This document shows, one piece after another, positions 1-9,554 of a stretch of DNA of 36,445 nucleotides. The stretch spans positions 1-36,445 of the forward strand of contig CAIKMZ010000128.1 in the NCBI GenBank assembly GCA_903828665.1, written 5' to 3'. The DNA comes from an uncultured beta proteobacterium. Its GTDB lineage: Bacteria; Pseudomonadota; Gammaproteobacteria; Burkholderiales; Burkholderiaceae_C. The notes under the pieces were generated by a model. That model saw nothing but the letters and a program-made list of their open reading frames with translations, made no database searches and was not told the DNA's origin. Every line of letters starts with the position of its first letter. Position 1 is the stretch's first letter. A program made the position numbers and the translations under genes.

Positions 1-20
1 ACGTTTTGAGGAATGCTCCC

Positions 21-74
21 ATGAGTACAGTGATGTAGGAAGTCGATGCGCGAACCAATCTCACCAGCAACAGC
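21..74 (+). other. Original 5' end of cheV, cut by an amber codon
   Basis: An ATG at 21 has a good ribosome binding site (GAGGA at 8-12, 8 nt away). It opens the same frame as the CheV body and reads M-S-T-V-M, then TAG at 36-38, then E-V-D-A-R-T-N-L-T-S-S-N-S into the M at 75. A short segment with VDxRTNL just before the CheW domain is the usual N-terminus of CheV proteins, so this was once coding. The TAG is one base from CAG (Gln). Translation now would need amber read-through, or termination at 38 followed by reinitiation at 75. Confidence 0.7.
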
Positions 75-926
75 ATGTTCGAGATGCTGCTGTTTCGTCT
101 GGGCGAAGCGCCCGGCACGCAGCGGCATGAATTGTTCGGCGTGAATGTGTTCAAGGTGCGCGAGATTCCGGTGATGCCCGAAATCACGGCCATGGCCAAC
201 ATCCGGGGCCAGATGATCACGGTGGTGAACCTGCCCAGGATCATGGGTTGCATGCTCGACAAGCGGCCGGGGCTGCTGCTGGTCACCGAGTTCTCACGCA
301 TGGCCCAGGGCTTTGCCGTGGAGGATGTCACCGAGATCGTGCGCCTGGAATGGAAGCAGGTGTTGTCCGCCGAAGGTACCGGCGGCAATCTGGTCACAAG
401 TGTTGCCAAACTCAACGATGAGGGCGGCGGCACGCGCATGGTGCAGGTGCTCGACGTCGAGCAGATCCTGCGCGATGTGTTCCCGCAGGAATTTCAGGCG
501 ACCGAGGAGGCCGAACTCGGCTCTACCGTGCACTTGCCGACCGGCACGTTCATCGTCGCGGCCGACGATTCGGCGGTTGCCCGCATGATGATCGAAGACG
601 GATTGAAGGGCATGCATGTGGACTACATCATGACCAAGAGCAGCAAGGAAGCATGTGACCGCCTGCAACAGATTGCCAGGCAGGCCGAGCGCGAAGGCAA
701 GGCCGTTGCGGACAAGGTGGCCCTGGTCCTGTCCGACCTGGAAATGCCCGAGATGGACGGCTTTACCCTCACGCGCAACATCAAGCTGGACCCGCGCTTC
801 ACCGGCGTTCGCGTCATCATCCATTCGTCGCTGACCGGCAAGACCAACGAGGAGCACGTGAAGAAAGTCGGGGCCGATGCCTACGTTGCCAAGTTCAATG
901 CGATGGAACTGGCGACCACGATTTAG
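75..926 (+). CDS. cheV: CheV-type chemotaxis coupling protein, probably degraded
   Basis: CheV couples chemoreceptors to the CheA kinase through a CheW-like domain, and its receiver domain is phosphorylated for adaptation; it acts in the cytoplasm at receptor arrays. This frame gives 283 residues: CheW-like about 1-135 and receiver about 157-283. The receiver keeps its key residues: acidic pair D164/D165, phospho-acceptor D221 (LSDLEMPEMDG), S251/S252 and K273. Three things are wrong. The natural start at 21 is separated from this frame by an amber codon. The CheW domain runs directly from PEITAMA into NIRGQ, where family members have roughly ten more residues with a V-x-GV strand. The frame ends at TAG 924-926 but continues as KVLKSQATVKKTLGS to TGA at 972-974, and a KVL-type helix end is normal for receivers. 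No clear ribosome binding site precedes 75. A pseudogene is likely; sequencing errors cannot be excluded. Confidence 0.75.
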   Translation: MFEMLLFRLGEAPGTQRHELFGVNVFKVREIPVMPEITAMANIRGQMITVVNLPRIMGCMLDKRPGLLLVTEFSRMAQGFAVEDVTEIVRLEWKQVLSAEGTGGNLVTSVAKLNDEGGGTRMVQVLDVEQILRDVFPQEFQATEEAELGSTVHLPTGTFIVAADDSAVARMMIEDGLKGMHVDYIMTKSSKEACDRLQQIARQAEREGKAVADKVALVLSDLEMPEMDGFTLTRNIKLDPRFTGVRVIIHSSLTGKTNEEHVKKVGADAYVAKFNAMELATTI

Positions 927-1043
927 AAGGTGCTCAAGAGTCAGGCCACTGTTAAGAAGACCCTGGGTTCCTGAAGGCCCGGCTTGCGGGTTGATCGTGC
1001 GACGCCGGCCCGACAGCCGGGCGTGACCGGCTGCGCGTCCCTT

Positions 1044-2522
1044 CTACTCGTCCGCGCCCAGCGGCTCCATCGTGCGCAGCTGCTGCTCGAGTACGGCCAG
1101 CGTCGCTTCCGATGCGTCGCGCCCGAGCGCCTGACGCGCCACGATGCGCTCGCGCAGCTGCTGCGCCGTGGCCTGCGGCGCCAGGATGGTGAACGCCACG
1201 CCCAGGTCCCGGGCCAGGCCGCGAAAGACATCGCGCTCGGCGCGTTTCAGGAAGGTGGCATCGACGATGACCGACCAGCCGGCGCGCAGCAGCAGCGCGG
1301 TCAGATCATGCAGCCGCGCATAGGTCTGCCGCTGCGCATCGGCGCCGTAGATGCCGCCGCCGACGGGTGAGCCGCTGCGGGCGTCGCCCGCCAATGCGAA
1401 CAGGCGCTTGCGCTCGACATCCGAGCGCAGGCGCAGCGTGCCGGCCTGCGCGTCGTCCTGCAGCATCCGGGTCGATGCCACGGTCTTGCCGCAGCCCGAC
1501 AAGCCGTGCGTGATCACAAGGCGTGGCGCCGGCGGGTCCGCCAGTTGACCGGCCAGGGCCAGGTAGCCCGCAACTTCCGCCGCATCGCCACCGTTCTGGC
1601 GCAGGCGGATCCAGGCCACCTTGGCCCGCACCAGCGCGCGATAGACTGCGTAGTAGCGCAGCAGCGCGGCTGCCTCGTAGTCGCCGCTGCGGCTGAAGAC
1701 TTCGTTGACGAACCAGCTGGCCAGACCGCCCTGCCGGTGCGCGAGCAGATCGACGTAGGCGAAGGCGATGTCGCTGACGACGTCGATCCAGCGCAGGTCT
1801 TCGTTGAACTCGATGCAGTCGAACAATCGCACGTGGCTGTCGATCAGCACCAGATTGCCCAGGTGCAGGTCGCCATGGCATTCACGCACGCGACCGGCGG
1901 CTCGGCGCTTTTCCATCAAGGGCGCGAGCAGCCAATGCTGCGCTTCGGTCCAGGCGCGCAGGGCGGCAAGCGGCTGCTGCGCGCCCGGCAGGGTCGAGGC
2001 CTGCTGCAGCTCGTCAAAGTTCTCCAGCGCGGCCGCCAGGATCGCGTCGGGTGATCCGAAGCGCGTTGCTGGCGCGGTGACTGCGGCATGCTCGTGAAAC
2101 GCGCTCAGCGTGTCGGCCAGATCGGAGAGATGCTCCGCGCGCAGATCGCCGCGGGTGCAGACGCGGTCGAGCCGCCCCGCTTCGTCGAAGCGGCGCATCC
2201 GGACCGCATAGTCGATCGGCTCGCTCTCAGCGTCCAGGCGCGGCTCCTGCGGCGTTCCGGAGATGGCAACCACGTCGAGGTAGAGATCGGGTGCAAAGCG
2301 GCGGTTCAGGCGCAGTTCTTCCTGGCAACTGGTCTTGCGCAACGCCAGCGTGCTGAAGTTGAGGAAAGGCAGCCGCACCGGCTTCTTGATCTTGTAGGCG
2401 AAATAACCTGCCAGCAGCACCCAGGAGATGTGGGTCTGGATCAGTTCGACCTGCGCCACCGGATGCGCGTAGCAGTGCGGTTGCAGCAGGGCCTGAATCA
2501 GCGGGGGCAGGGCGGCGTCCAT
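1044..2522 (-). CDS. Fusion of APH-like kinase domain and P-loop ATPase/kinase domain
   Basis: This 492-residue protein has two parts. Residues ~1-325 resemble the aminoglycoside phosphotransferase/choline kinase fold: HGDLHLGN at 216-223 is the catalytic loop and DCIEFN at 235-240 is the metal-binding segment. Residues ~333-492 form a small P-loop domain with Walker A GLSGCGKT at 340-347, like the zeta-toxin/gluconate-kinase-like ATPases. Proteins of this architecture are common in Proteobacteria and are annotated as bifunctional phosphotransferase/ATP-binding proteins; their substrate is not known to me. The presence of APH motifs does not show antibiotic resistance, since this N-terminal class is housekeeping-like. 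It lies 93 bp downstream of the flavin oxidoreductase on the same strand, with a terminator-like hairpin between them, so co-transcription is doubtful. Confidence 0.85.
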   Translation of the reverse strand: MDAALPPLIQALLQPHCYAHPVAQVELIQTHISWVLLAGYFAYKIKKPVRLPFLNFSTLALRKTSCQEELRLNRRFAPDLYLDVVAISGTPQEPRLDAESEPIDYAVRMRRFDEAGRLDRVCTRGDLRAEHLSDLADTLSAFHEHAAVTAPATRFGSPDAILAAALENFDELQQASTLPGAQQPLAALRAWTEAQHWLLAPLMEKRRAAGRVRECHGDLHLGNLVLIDSHVRLFDCIEFNEDLRWIDVVSDIAFAYVDLLAHRQGGLASWFVNEVFSRSGDYEAAALLRYYAVYRALVRAKVAWIRLRQNGGDAAEVAGYLALAGQLADPPAPRLVITHGLSGCGKTVASTRMLQDDAQAGTLRLRSDVERKRLFALAGDARSGSPVGGGIYGADAQRQTYARLHDLTALLLRAGWSVIVDATFLKRAERDVFRGLARDLGVAFTILAPQATAQQLRERIVARQALGRDASEATLAVLEQQLRTMEPLGADE

Positions 2523-2555
2523 GCGGCCATGATGCCAGAGGCAAGGGCGCGCAGC

Positions 2556-2587
2556 ATGACAAAAGACAAGTCCGGCGCGAGCGCCGG
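2556..2587 (-). terminator. Terminator-like hairpin after the Old Yellow Enzyme gene
   Basis: CCGGCG at 2572-2577 pairs with CGCCGG at 2582-2587 around a CGAG loop. Read on the minus strand, the stem is followed by a T-rich stretch (CTTGTCTTTTGTC), as in an intrinsic terminator. It sits between the stop of the flavin oxidoreductase at 2616 and the start of the kinase fusion at 2522. Confidence 0.5.
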
Positions 2588-2615
2588 CAGTTGCCGGGCG
2601 CCCGCTTGGGCCGGA

Positions 2616-3716
<1,101 letters not shown>

Positions 3717-3739
3717 CGTTCATCCTTTTGAGGTATCAA

Positions 3740-3794
3740 AATTCATTGTAGGGTGAGCCCCCTCGGGTGGGCGTCCCCGGTTTTACAATGAATT
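3740..3794. promoter_or_regulatory. Divergent promoter region with perfect 11-bp inverted repeat
   Basis: AATTCATTGTA at 3740-3750 and TACAATGAATT at 3784-3794 are exact reverse complements separated by a 33-bp GC-rich core. The repeat places the hexamer TACAAT, a good sigma-70 -10 match, on the plus strand at 3784-3789 and on the minus strand at 3750-3745, each facing its own gene. I see no good -35 on either side; the core would contain both -35 regions, as at activator-dependent divergent promoters. Confidence 0.5.
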
Positions 3795-3835
3795 TCCGGG
3801 TCTTCGAACCGGCCGTTCTTGAACAAGGGTAATCA

Positions 3836-4933
3836 ATGGATCAGGTTGAATGCGTCGTCATCGGCGCCGGGGTCGTTGGCCTCGCCGTGGCGCGCGCGCT
3901 GGCGCTGGTCGGCCATGAGGTCATGGTGCTTGAGGCTGGCGCTGCGATTGGCACCGGCATCAGCTCGCGCAACAGCGAGGTGATCCATGCCGGCATCTAC
4001 TATGCGCCGGGCTCGCTCAAGGCGCGCCTGTGCGTGCAGGGGCGCGGCCTGCTGTATGACTATTGCGCCGAGCGCGGCATCGGCTTTGCGCGCTGCGGCA
4101 AGCTGTTGGTGGCCACCGATGCGTCGCAGCTGCCGCAGTTGCAGGGCATCGTGGCGCAGGCGGCGCGCAACGGCGTGACCGATCTGGTGCTGCTCGACGC
4201 GGCGCAGGCGCGCGCGCTGGAGCCGCAGCTGAGCTGTCTGGCGGCGATCCACTCGCCGAGCACCGGCATCGTCGACAGCCATGGCCTGATGCTCGCGCTG
4301 CAGGGCGATATCGAGAATGCGAGGGGCATGGTGGTGCTCAATGCGCCGCTGCAAGCTGCGGTCTGTTCCGGTGCGACGATGGACTTGTCGATGGCTGACG
4401 GCACGCAACTGCGCGCCCGCATTGTCGTCAACGCCGCCGGCCTGCAGGCGCCCGCGCTGGCGCGCCGCTTCGAGGGACTGGACCCGCGCCATGTGCCCCA
4501 GGCTTATTTCGCCAAGGGCAATTACTTCACGCTGTCGGGCCGCGCGCCGTTTCGCCATCTGATCTACCCGGTGCCGCAGGCCGCCGGCCTGGGCGTGCAC
4601 CTCACGCTCGACTTGGGCGGCCAGGCCAAGTTCGGACCCGATGTGCAGTGGGTTGATTCGGCCGATGACCTGACGGTCGATGCGCGTCGTGGCGAAGCGT
4701 TCTACGCCGAGGTGCGCAAGTACTGGCCGGGCCTTGCCGACGGCGCCCTCGTCCCGGGCTACGCCGGCATCCGGCCCAAGATCCACGCGCCGCAGCAGGC
4801 GGCTTGCGACTTCCTGATCCAGGGTCCGCGCGCGCACGGTGTGCCGGGTCTGGTCAACCTGTTCGGCATCGAATCGCCCGGGCTGACCAGCAGCCTGGCG
4901 ATCGCCGACGACGTCCTCAGAATGTTTTCTTGA
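3836..4933 (+). CDS. FAD-dependent oxidoreductase, L-2-hydroxyglutarate oxidase-like
   Basis: This 365-residue protein is of the DAO/glycerol-3-phosphate dehydrogenase-like fold. The N-terminal [17 protein letters not shown] (GxGxxG at 10-15) binds the ADP part of FAD. The [20 protein letters not shown] segment (~44-65) is characteristic of the L-2-hydroxyglutarate dehydrogenase/oxidase (LhgO/L2HGDH) group, as are NAAGLQAP, the GIRPKIH region and [11 protein letters not shown] near the C-terminus. The likely job is oxidation of an alpha-hydroxy acid such as L-2-hydroxyglutarate to the keto acid, passing electrons to quinone or oxygen; the exact substrate is inferred. AAGGG lies upstream of the ATG. 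The 3' end overlaps the end of convergent pyrD by 17 bp. Confidence 0.88.
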   Translation: MDQVECVVIGAGVVGLAVARALALVGHEVMVLEAGAAIGTGISSRNSEVIHAGIYYAPGSLKARLCVQGRGLLYDYCAERGIGFARCGKLLVATDASQLPQLQGIVAQAARNGVTDLVLLDAAQARALEPQLSCLAAIHSPSTGIVDSHGLMLALQGDIENARGMVVLNAPLQAAVCSGATMDLSMADGTQLRARIVVNAAGLQAPALARRFEGLDPRHVPQAYFAKGNYFTLSGRAPFRHLIYPVPQAAGLGVHLTLDLGGQAKFGPDVQWVDSADDLTVDARRGEAFYAEVRKYWPGLADGALVPGYAGIRPKIHAPQQAACDFLIQGPRAHGVPGLVNLFGIESPGLTSSLAIADDVLRMFS

Positions 4934-6008
4934 TCAGGGCAGCGGCTTGCCGCACCAGGTCCGGTCCGCGGTAGATCAGGCCGGTATAGATCTGCACGAC
5001 GTCCGCGCCGGCCCTGATCTTGCTCACCGCGTCCTCGGCGCTCATGACGCCGCCGACGCCGATGATCGGGAAGCCCTGGCCCAGCGCGCCGCGCAGTTGC
5101 GCAATGACGCGGTTGCTCGGCGCCAGCACCGGCGCGCCGGACAGGCCGCCGGCCTCTTCGGCATGCGGTTGGCCCTTGACGGCGTCGCGCGAGAGCGTGG
5201 TGTTGGTGGCGATCACGCCGTCCATGCCGTGGCGCTTCAGGGCCGCGGCAATCGCCTGCACCTGCGCCTCATCGAGGTCGGGCGCGATCTTGACAAAGAT
5301 CGGCACGCGCCGCGCCGGTTGATCGTCGGCCGCCCGGCTCGCCAGCAGTTCGCGCCGCTCGGCCAGCGCGCCGAGCAGGCCGTCGAGCGCTTCGTCGCTT
5401 TGCAGCGTGCGCAGGTTCTGCGTATTGGGGCTCGAGATGTTGACCGCGACATAGTCGGCATAGGGGTAGACGCCATCCAGGCAGGCCAGGTAGTCGCTGG
5501 TGGCCTGCGCGATCGGCGTGGCGGCGTTCTTGCCGATGTTCAGGCCCAGCAGCATCGGTCGCGCCGGTCGCGGCGCATGGTGCTGCAGGTGGCGCTGGCG
5601 GTAGAAGGCCGAGCGCCGGACGTTGGCGATGAAGGCGGCCAGCCCCTCGTTGTTGAAGCCCAGACGGTTGATCAGGGCCTGCGCCGCCGGCAGGCGAAAC
5701 ATGCGCGGCTTCAGGTTGCCGCTTTGCGCTAGCGGCGTCACGGTGCCGACTTCGACAAAGCCGAAGCCCATCGCGCCCAGGCCGTCGATGCAGCGCGCGT
5801 TCTTGTCCAGGCCGGCGGCCATGCCGACGCGGTTCGGAAAGCTCAGGCCCGCGAGTTCGACCGGGTCTTCGATGCGCTCGGCGCCATAGGCCCATTGCAG
5901 CGGCGTGCCCTGCGTGCCGGCCAGGGCCTGCATGGTCAGCTCATGCGCGGCTTCCGGATCGAGGCTGAACAAAAATCGGCGCGTCAGGGCGTAGGGCACG
6001 AGAGACAT
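4917..6008 (-). CDS. pyrD: Dihydroorotate dehydrogenase (quinone), class 2
   Basis: PyrD oxidises dihydroorotate to orotate in pyrimidine synthesis, passing electrons through FMN to membrane quinone. The N-terminal helices (residues ~1-40) are the membrane-associating part seen only in class 2 enzymes. [13 protein letters not shown] and EVGTVTP form the FMN site, [15 protein letters not shown] contains the catalytic serine that defines class 2, and TNTTLSR and GVGGV complete the FMN phosphate site. At 363 residues it is longer than the E. coli enzyme (336); the extra length appears as insertions near the HAPRPARP and [12 protein letters not shown] segments. AGGA precedes the ATG. The gene is divergent from rpiA with only 48 bp between starts and overlaps the neighbouring oxidoreductase tail to tail. 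Confidence 0.97.
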   Translation of the reverse strand: MSLVPYALTRRFLFSLDPEAAHELTMQALAGTQGTPLQWAYGAERIEDPVELAGLSFPNRVGMAAGLDKNARCIDGLGAMGFGFVEVGTVTPLAQSGNLKPRMFRLPAAQALINRLGFNNEGLAAFIANVRRSAFYRQRHLQHHAPRPARPMLLGLNIGKNAATPIAQATSDYLACLDGVYPYADYVAVNISSPNTQNLRTLQSDEALDGLLGALAERRELLASRAADDQPARRVPIFVKIAPDLDEAQVQAIAAALKRHGMDGVIATNTTLSRDAVKGQPHAEEAGGLSGAPVLAPSNRVIAQLRGALGQGFPIIGVGGVMSAEDAVSKIRAGADVVQIYTGLIYRGPDLVRQAAALIKKTF

Positions 6009-6056
6009 TGGATAATTCCTGAAAAGTATTCTTCTTAACTTCAGCGATTTTCACCG

Positions 6057-6770
6057 ATGACAAACCCAAGCGCCCAAGCCAAGCCCCAGCTGACCCAGGA
6101 CGAACTCAAGACGCTGGTCGGCCAGGCCGCGCTGCGCTTCGTCGTGCCGGGCGAGATCATCGGTGTCGGCAGCGGCTCCACCGTGAACAAGTTCATCGAG
6201 GCGCTGGCCGACATGAAGGATCAAATCAAGGGCGTCGTCTCCGCCTCCGAGGCCAGCACGGCGCGCCTGCGGGCCATCGGCATACCGGTCTTCGATGCCA
6301 ATGCGGTTGAAGAGCTCGCGGTCTACATCGACGGCGCCGACGAGATCGACCAGCACGGCAACATGATCAAGGGCGGCGGCGCGGCGCTGACGCGCGAGAA
6401 GATCGTGGCTGCGCAATCGCGCCGGTTTGTCTGCATCGTCGATGAATCCAAGCTGGTGCAGACGCTGGGCACGTATCCGGTGCCGGTCGAGGTCATTCCG
6501 ATGGCGGTGCAGCGTTTGATCCGTGCCTTTGCCGCGATGGGCGGGCAGGCCCGGGTGCGCCTCCAGACCGGCGGCACGGGCCAGCCGCTGGTGACCGACA
6601 ACGGCCAGCTGCTGCTCGACGTGAGCGGTTTGCGTATCAGCGATCCGCGCGCCTTCGAGGCGCAAGTGAGCCAGTGGCCCGGCGTGGTGACGGTTGGCGT
6701 GTTTGCCTTCCAGAAGGCACAGGTCTGCCTGCTGGCCGCCCCTGGCGGCGTCAGGACGCTGAACTTCTGA
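6057..6770 (+). CDS. rpiA: Ribose-5-phosphate isomerase A
   Basis: RpiA interconverts ribose 5-phosphate and ribulose 5-phosphate in the non-oxidative pentose phosphate pathway. The 237-residue product has the phosphate-binding loop GVGSGSTVNKFI (~36-47), the YIDGADEID segment with catalytic Asp (~88-96) and KGGGAALTREK (~102-112), all hallmarks of the RpiA rather than the RpiB family. No strong ribosome binding site is seen before the ATG at 6057, and the first ~12 residues (NPSAQAKPQ) are not conserved in the family as I know it. Its 3' end lies 7 bp from the end of the convergent glutaredoxin-like gene. Confidence 0.96.
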   Translation: MTNPSAQAKPQLTQDELKTLVGQAALRFVVPGEIIGVGSGSTVNKFIEALADMKDQIKGVVSASEASTARLRAIGIPVFDANAVEELAVYIDGADEIDQHGNMIKGGGAALTREKIVAAQSRRFVCIVDESKLVQTLGTYPVPVEVIPMAVQRLIRAFAAMGGQARVRLQTGGTGQPLVTDNGQLLLDVSGLRISDPRAFEAQVSQWPGVVTVGVFAFQKAQVCLLAAPGGVRTLNF

Positions 6771-6777
6771 GACGGCC

Positions 6778-7443
6778 CTAGAACTTGATCCCGGCCGGAT
6801 TGGCGACGCTGTCGGCTGCCGGCTGATTGGACACGGCAGCCGGGTTCTGCTTTTGGGCGTCCTCCGGCCGCGCGGTCGGGGCTGCCACCTGCACTGCAAC
6901 CAAGGGCGTCGGCAATGGGTTGCGGTAGCTCGCGGGCAGGACTGATGAGCCCGGATAACCCGCAGCGTCCAGGAACTGATTCCATTCCGAACTGGAGAAA
7001 CCCTTGATCTGCTGGCTGCCGATGGTCAGGAAGGGCAGCGACGTGTCACCGCTGATGCGCTGCAGCGCCGCCGAATCGGCTGGCGTGCCGACGACTCTTT
7101 CCGCGAACGGGATGCCGCGTCCGCCAAGCAGTTCACGGCCCTGGCCGCAGGGCACGCAGTTGGCCGCCGTGTACAGGGTGACCGGATATTTTCCGGCCAC
7201 CTGGCGCAGTTCGGGTGGCAGGCTCGCGCTGGTCGGGGCCCCCTGGCGTCCGCCGACGCCCAGCGCCGTGGCGTTCTCGCCAGCCAGGGGCGGCTTGTCG
7301 GAGAAGGTGACGCGGCCGTCGGGGCTCACGATGCGGTAGATGACCTGGCCCTGTGCTGCGCCGCACAGGAGCAGCATGGCGGCGCAAACGGCGCCGGCCA
7401 GTGCGCTGCGGGTCGAAATTCGCGGACGGTTCAAGGTGTTCAA
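6778..7443 (-). CDS. Secreted DUF4124 and glutaredoxin-domain protein
   Basis: This 221-residue protein starts with a signal peptide (hydrophobic SALAGAVCAAMLLLCGAAQG, ~13-32). A DUF4124-like segment follows (YRIVSPDGRVTFSDKPP, ~36-52), then a glutaredoxin/thioredoxin-fold domain (~86-165) with redox motif C96-V-P-C99 and the cis-proline loop SLPFLTIG. The tail (~175-221) is low-complexity and Pro/Ala-rich. It probably acts as a periplasmic thiol-disulfide protein; its partner is unknown. The start is TTG at 7443-7441, chosen because GGAGG lies 7 nt upstream and it is 11 nt after the prlC stop, so it is the last gene of the folD-prlC run. Confidence 0.85.
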   Translation of the reverse strand: MNTLNRPRISTRSALAGAVCAAMLLLCGAAQGQVIYRIVSPDGRVTFSDKPPLAGENATALGVGGRQGAPTSASLPPELRQVAGKYPVTLYTAANCVPCGQGRELLGGRGIPFAERVVGTPADSAALQRISGDTSLPFLTIGSQQIKGFSSSEWNQFLDAAGYPGSSVLPASYRNPLPTPLVAVQVAAPTARPEDAQKQNPAAVSNQPAADSVANPAGIKF

Positions 7444-7454
7444 GTCGGACCTCC

Positions 7455-9494
7455 TCAGGTTTGTACGGTCATGCCCTGATGGCGCAGCAAGGCCTCGAGT
7501 GTGGGTTCTCGTCCACGAAACGCCTTGAATGATTCCATCGCGGGGCGGCTGCCTCCGGCTTCCAGAATGGCTTGTCGGTATTTTCTACCGGTTTCCACGT
7601 TTGGCAAGCCATCCTTACCGATTGTTTCCTCGAACGCGGCGTAGGCGTCGGCGCTGAGCACCTCGGCCCACTTGTAGCTGTAGTACCCGGCCGCGTAGCC
7701 GCCGGCGAAGATGTGGCTGAAGGTGTGCGCGGTGCGGTTCCACTCGGGCGGCTGCAGCACGGCGACTTCGGAGCGCACCTGTTGCAGCAGCGGCATCAGG
7801 TCCAGTGCCGGGTCGTGCGCGGTGTGCAGCAGCATGTCGAACAGCGCCATCTCGATCTGGCGCAGCGTCTGCATGCCGCTCTGGAAGTTCTTCGCCGCCA
7901 GCATCTTGTCGAACAGTTCGCGCGGCAAGGGCGCTCCGGTGTCGACATGCGCGCTCATGCCCTTGATCACATCCCATTCCCAGCAGAAGTTCTCCATAAA
8001 CTGGCTCGGCAGCTCCACCGCGTCCCACTCGACGCCGCTAATGCCCGAGACGTCGCGCTCGTTGACCTGCGTCAGCAGGTGATGCAGGCCGTGGCCGAAT
8101 TCGTGGAACAGGGTAGTGACGTCGTCATGCGTGAGCAGCGCGGGCTGCTCGCCCAGACCGTGCGCGAAGTTGCACACCAGGTAGGCGACCGGGGTCTGCA
8201 GCTGCCCGTCGTCCGGGCGCAGCCAGCGCGTGCGCATGTCGTCCATCCAGGCGCCGCCGCGCTTGCCGGTGCGCGCCGATGGATCGAGGTAGAACTGCCC
8301 GATCAGCGCATTGCCGCGCTCAATGCGATAGAACGCGAAATCGCTGTGCCAGATCGTCGCGCGATCGAGGCTGATGCGCACGTCGAACAGGGTCTCGACG
8401 ATCTTGAACAGGCCGGCCAGGACCTTGGGCGCCGGGAAGTACTGCTTGACCTCCTGCTCGCTGAAGGCGTAGCGCGCTTCCTTGAGCTTCTCGCTGACAT
8501 AGGCCCAATCCCAGGCCTGCGGATCGTTCAATTGCAGCTGCTCCGCCGCAAAGGCGCGCAGGTCGGCCAGGTCGCGCTCGGCGAACGGGCGCGCGCGCGT
8601 CGCGAGATCGCGCAGGAAGCTGATCACCTGCTCGGGCGACTCGGCCATCTTCGGCACGACCGAGATCTCGCCGAAATTGCGGTAGCCAAGCAAGCGGGCT
8701 TCTTCGAGGCGCAGCGCCAGCATTTCGGCGATCAGGGCCGAGTTGTCGTACTGGCGCGTCTGCGAATCCGACTGGTCGGAGGCGCGCGTGACGTAGGCGC
8801 GGTAGAGCTTTTCGCGCAGCGCGCTGCTGTGGGCGAATTGCATCACCGGCAGGTAGCACGGCATCTTGAGCGTGAGCTTGTAGCCGCTCGTGCCTTCGGC
8901 TTTGGCGGCGGCCAGCGCTGCCTGCTGCACGTCCGCCGGCACGCCGGCGAGTTCGGATTCCTGTGCGTAATAGGCGAAGGCATCGGTGGCGTCGAGCGCG
9001 TTCTCGCTGAACTTCTGGCTCAGCTCGGCTTGGCGCTCCTGGATCGCCGCGAAGCGCTCGCGCGCCGCGCCGGTCAGCTCCGCGCCGCCGAGCACGAAAT
9101 TGCGCATGGCGTTCTTGTGCGCCTGGCGCTGCTCGCTGTTGAGCGCCGCCGTCTCGATCGCCTTGTACTTGGCGTAGAGCCGCTCGTCGGCGCCCAGGCG
9201 CGTGAAGAACTCGGTGACCTTGGGCAGCGCGGCGTTGTAGGCGGCGCGCAGTTCGGGCGTGTCGACCACGCTGTTGAGGTGGCTCACGACGCCCCAGGCG
9301 CGCCCGAGCTTTTCGAGCGACACATCGAGCACGCGCGCGATCTCGCCCCACTGCGCGGGAAAAGCGTCCGCCGTCACGGCCTGCAGCGCCGCGTTGGCGT
9401 GCGTCAGCAATTCATCGATCGCCGGGGCCACGTGCGCCGGCGAGATGCGGTCAAAGTGCGGCAGTTCGTCGAAGGAAAGCAAAGGGTTGTTCAT
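7455..9494 (-). CDS. prlC: Oligopeptidase A (M3 family metallopeptidase)
   Basis: This 679-residue cytoplasmic zinc peptidase degrades short peptides, including cleaved signal peptides. The zinc motif HEFGH is at 464-468, and the third ligand Glu is in the GISGVEWDAVELPSQ segment that follows. Other M3A hallmarks are the GKRGGAWMDD region and the C-terminal FAGGYAAGYYSYKWAEVLSADAY. The length equals that of the E. coli protein (~680). AGGA precedes the ATG. The gene follows folD by 60 bp, a gap containing a CGGCGGG/CCCGCCG hairpin, and is followed after 11 nt by the glutaredoxin-like gene. Confidence 0.96.
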   Translation of the reverse strand: MNNPLLSFDELPHFDRISPAHVAPAIDELLTHANAALQAVTADAFPAQWGEIARVLDVSLEKLGRAWGVVSHLNSVVDTPELRAAYNAALPKVTEFFTRLGADERLYAKYKAIETAALNSEQRQAHKNAMRNFVLGGAELTGAARERFAAIQERQAELSQKFSENALDATDAFAYYAQESELAGVPADVQQAALAAAKAEGTSGYKLTLKMPCYLPVMQFAHSSALREKLYRAYVTRASDQSDSQTRQYDNSALIAEMLALRLEEARLLGYRNFGEISVVPKMAESPEQVISFLRDLATRARPFAERDLADLRAFAAEQLQLNDPQAWDWAYVSEKLKEARYAFSEQEVKQYFPAPKVLAGLFKIVETLFDVRISLDRATIWHSDFAFYRIERGNALIGQFYLDPSARTGKRGGAWMDDMRTRWLRPDDGQLQTPVAYLVCNFAHGLGEQPALLTHDDVTTLFHEFGHGLHHLLTQVNERDVSGISGVEWDAVELPSQFMENFCWEWDVIKGMSAHVDTGAPLPRELFDKMLAAKNFQSGMQTLRQIEMALFDMLLHTAHDPALDLMPLLQQVRSEVAVLQPPEWNRTAHTFSHIFAGGYAAGYYSYKWAEVLSADAYAAFEETIGKDGLPNVETGRKYRQAILEAGGSRPAMESFKAFRGREPTLEALLRHQGMTVQT

Positions 9495-9531
9495 GGATCA
9501 GGATTCCTGGGTGACGGAACAGGTTCGCAGG

Positions 9532-9549
9532 CGGCGGGTCATCCCGCCG
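9532..9549. other. Hairpin between folD and prlC
   Basis: CGGCGGG at 9532-9538 pairs perfectly with CCCGCCG at 9543-9549 around a 4-base loop. There is no T-tract on the minus strand after it, so it is not a classic intrinsic terminator. It may be an RNA-stabilising stem or a weak attenuator in the folD-prlC transcript. Confidence 0.45.
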
Positions 9550-9554
9550 TGCCC

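Noticed and set aside
936..960. A match GTCAGGCCAC after cheV resembling part of the aceF-lpdA palindromic repeat
   Set aside because: Only ten bases match, the partner arm CTGACCCC is missing, and the stretch reads as a plausible continuation of CheV.
21..974. Genome-wide reassignment of TAG to an amino acid, suggested by the double-amber cheV
   Set aside because: lpdA, ettA and the acyl-CoA ligase all end at TAG exactly where their families end, so TAG is a working stop here.
1044..2522. Aminoglycoside resistance gene, from the HGDLHLGN phosphotransferase motif
   Set aside because: The motif is shared by many unrelated kinases, and the fused P-loop domain marks a widespread chromosomal family with no known resistance role.
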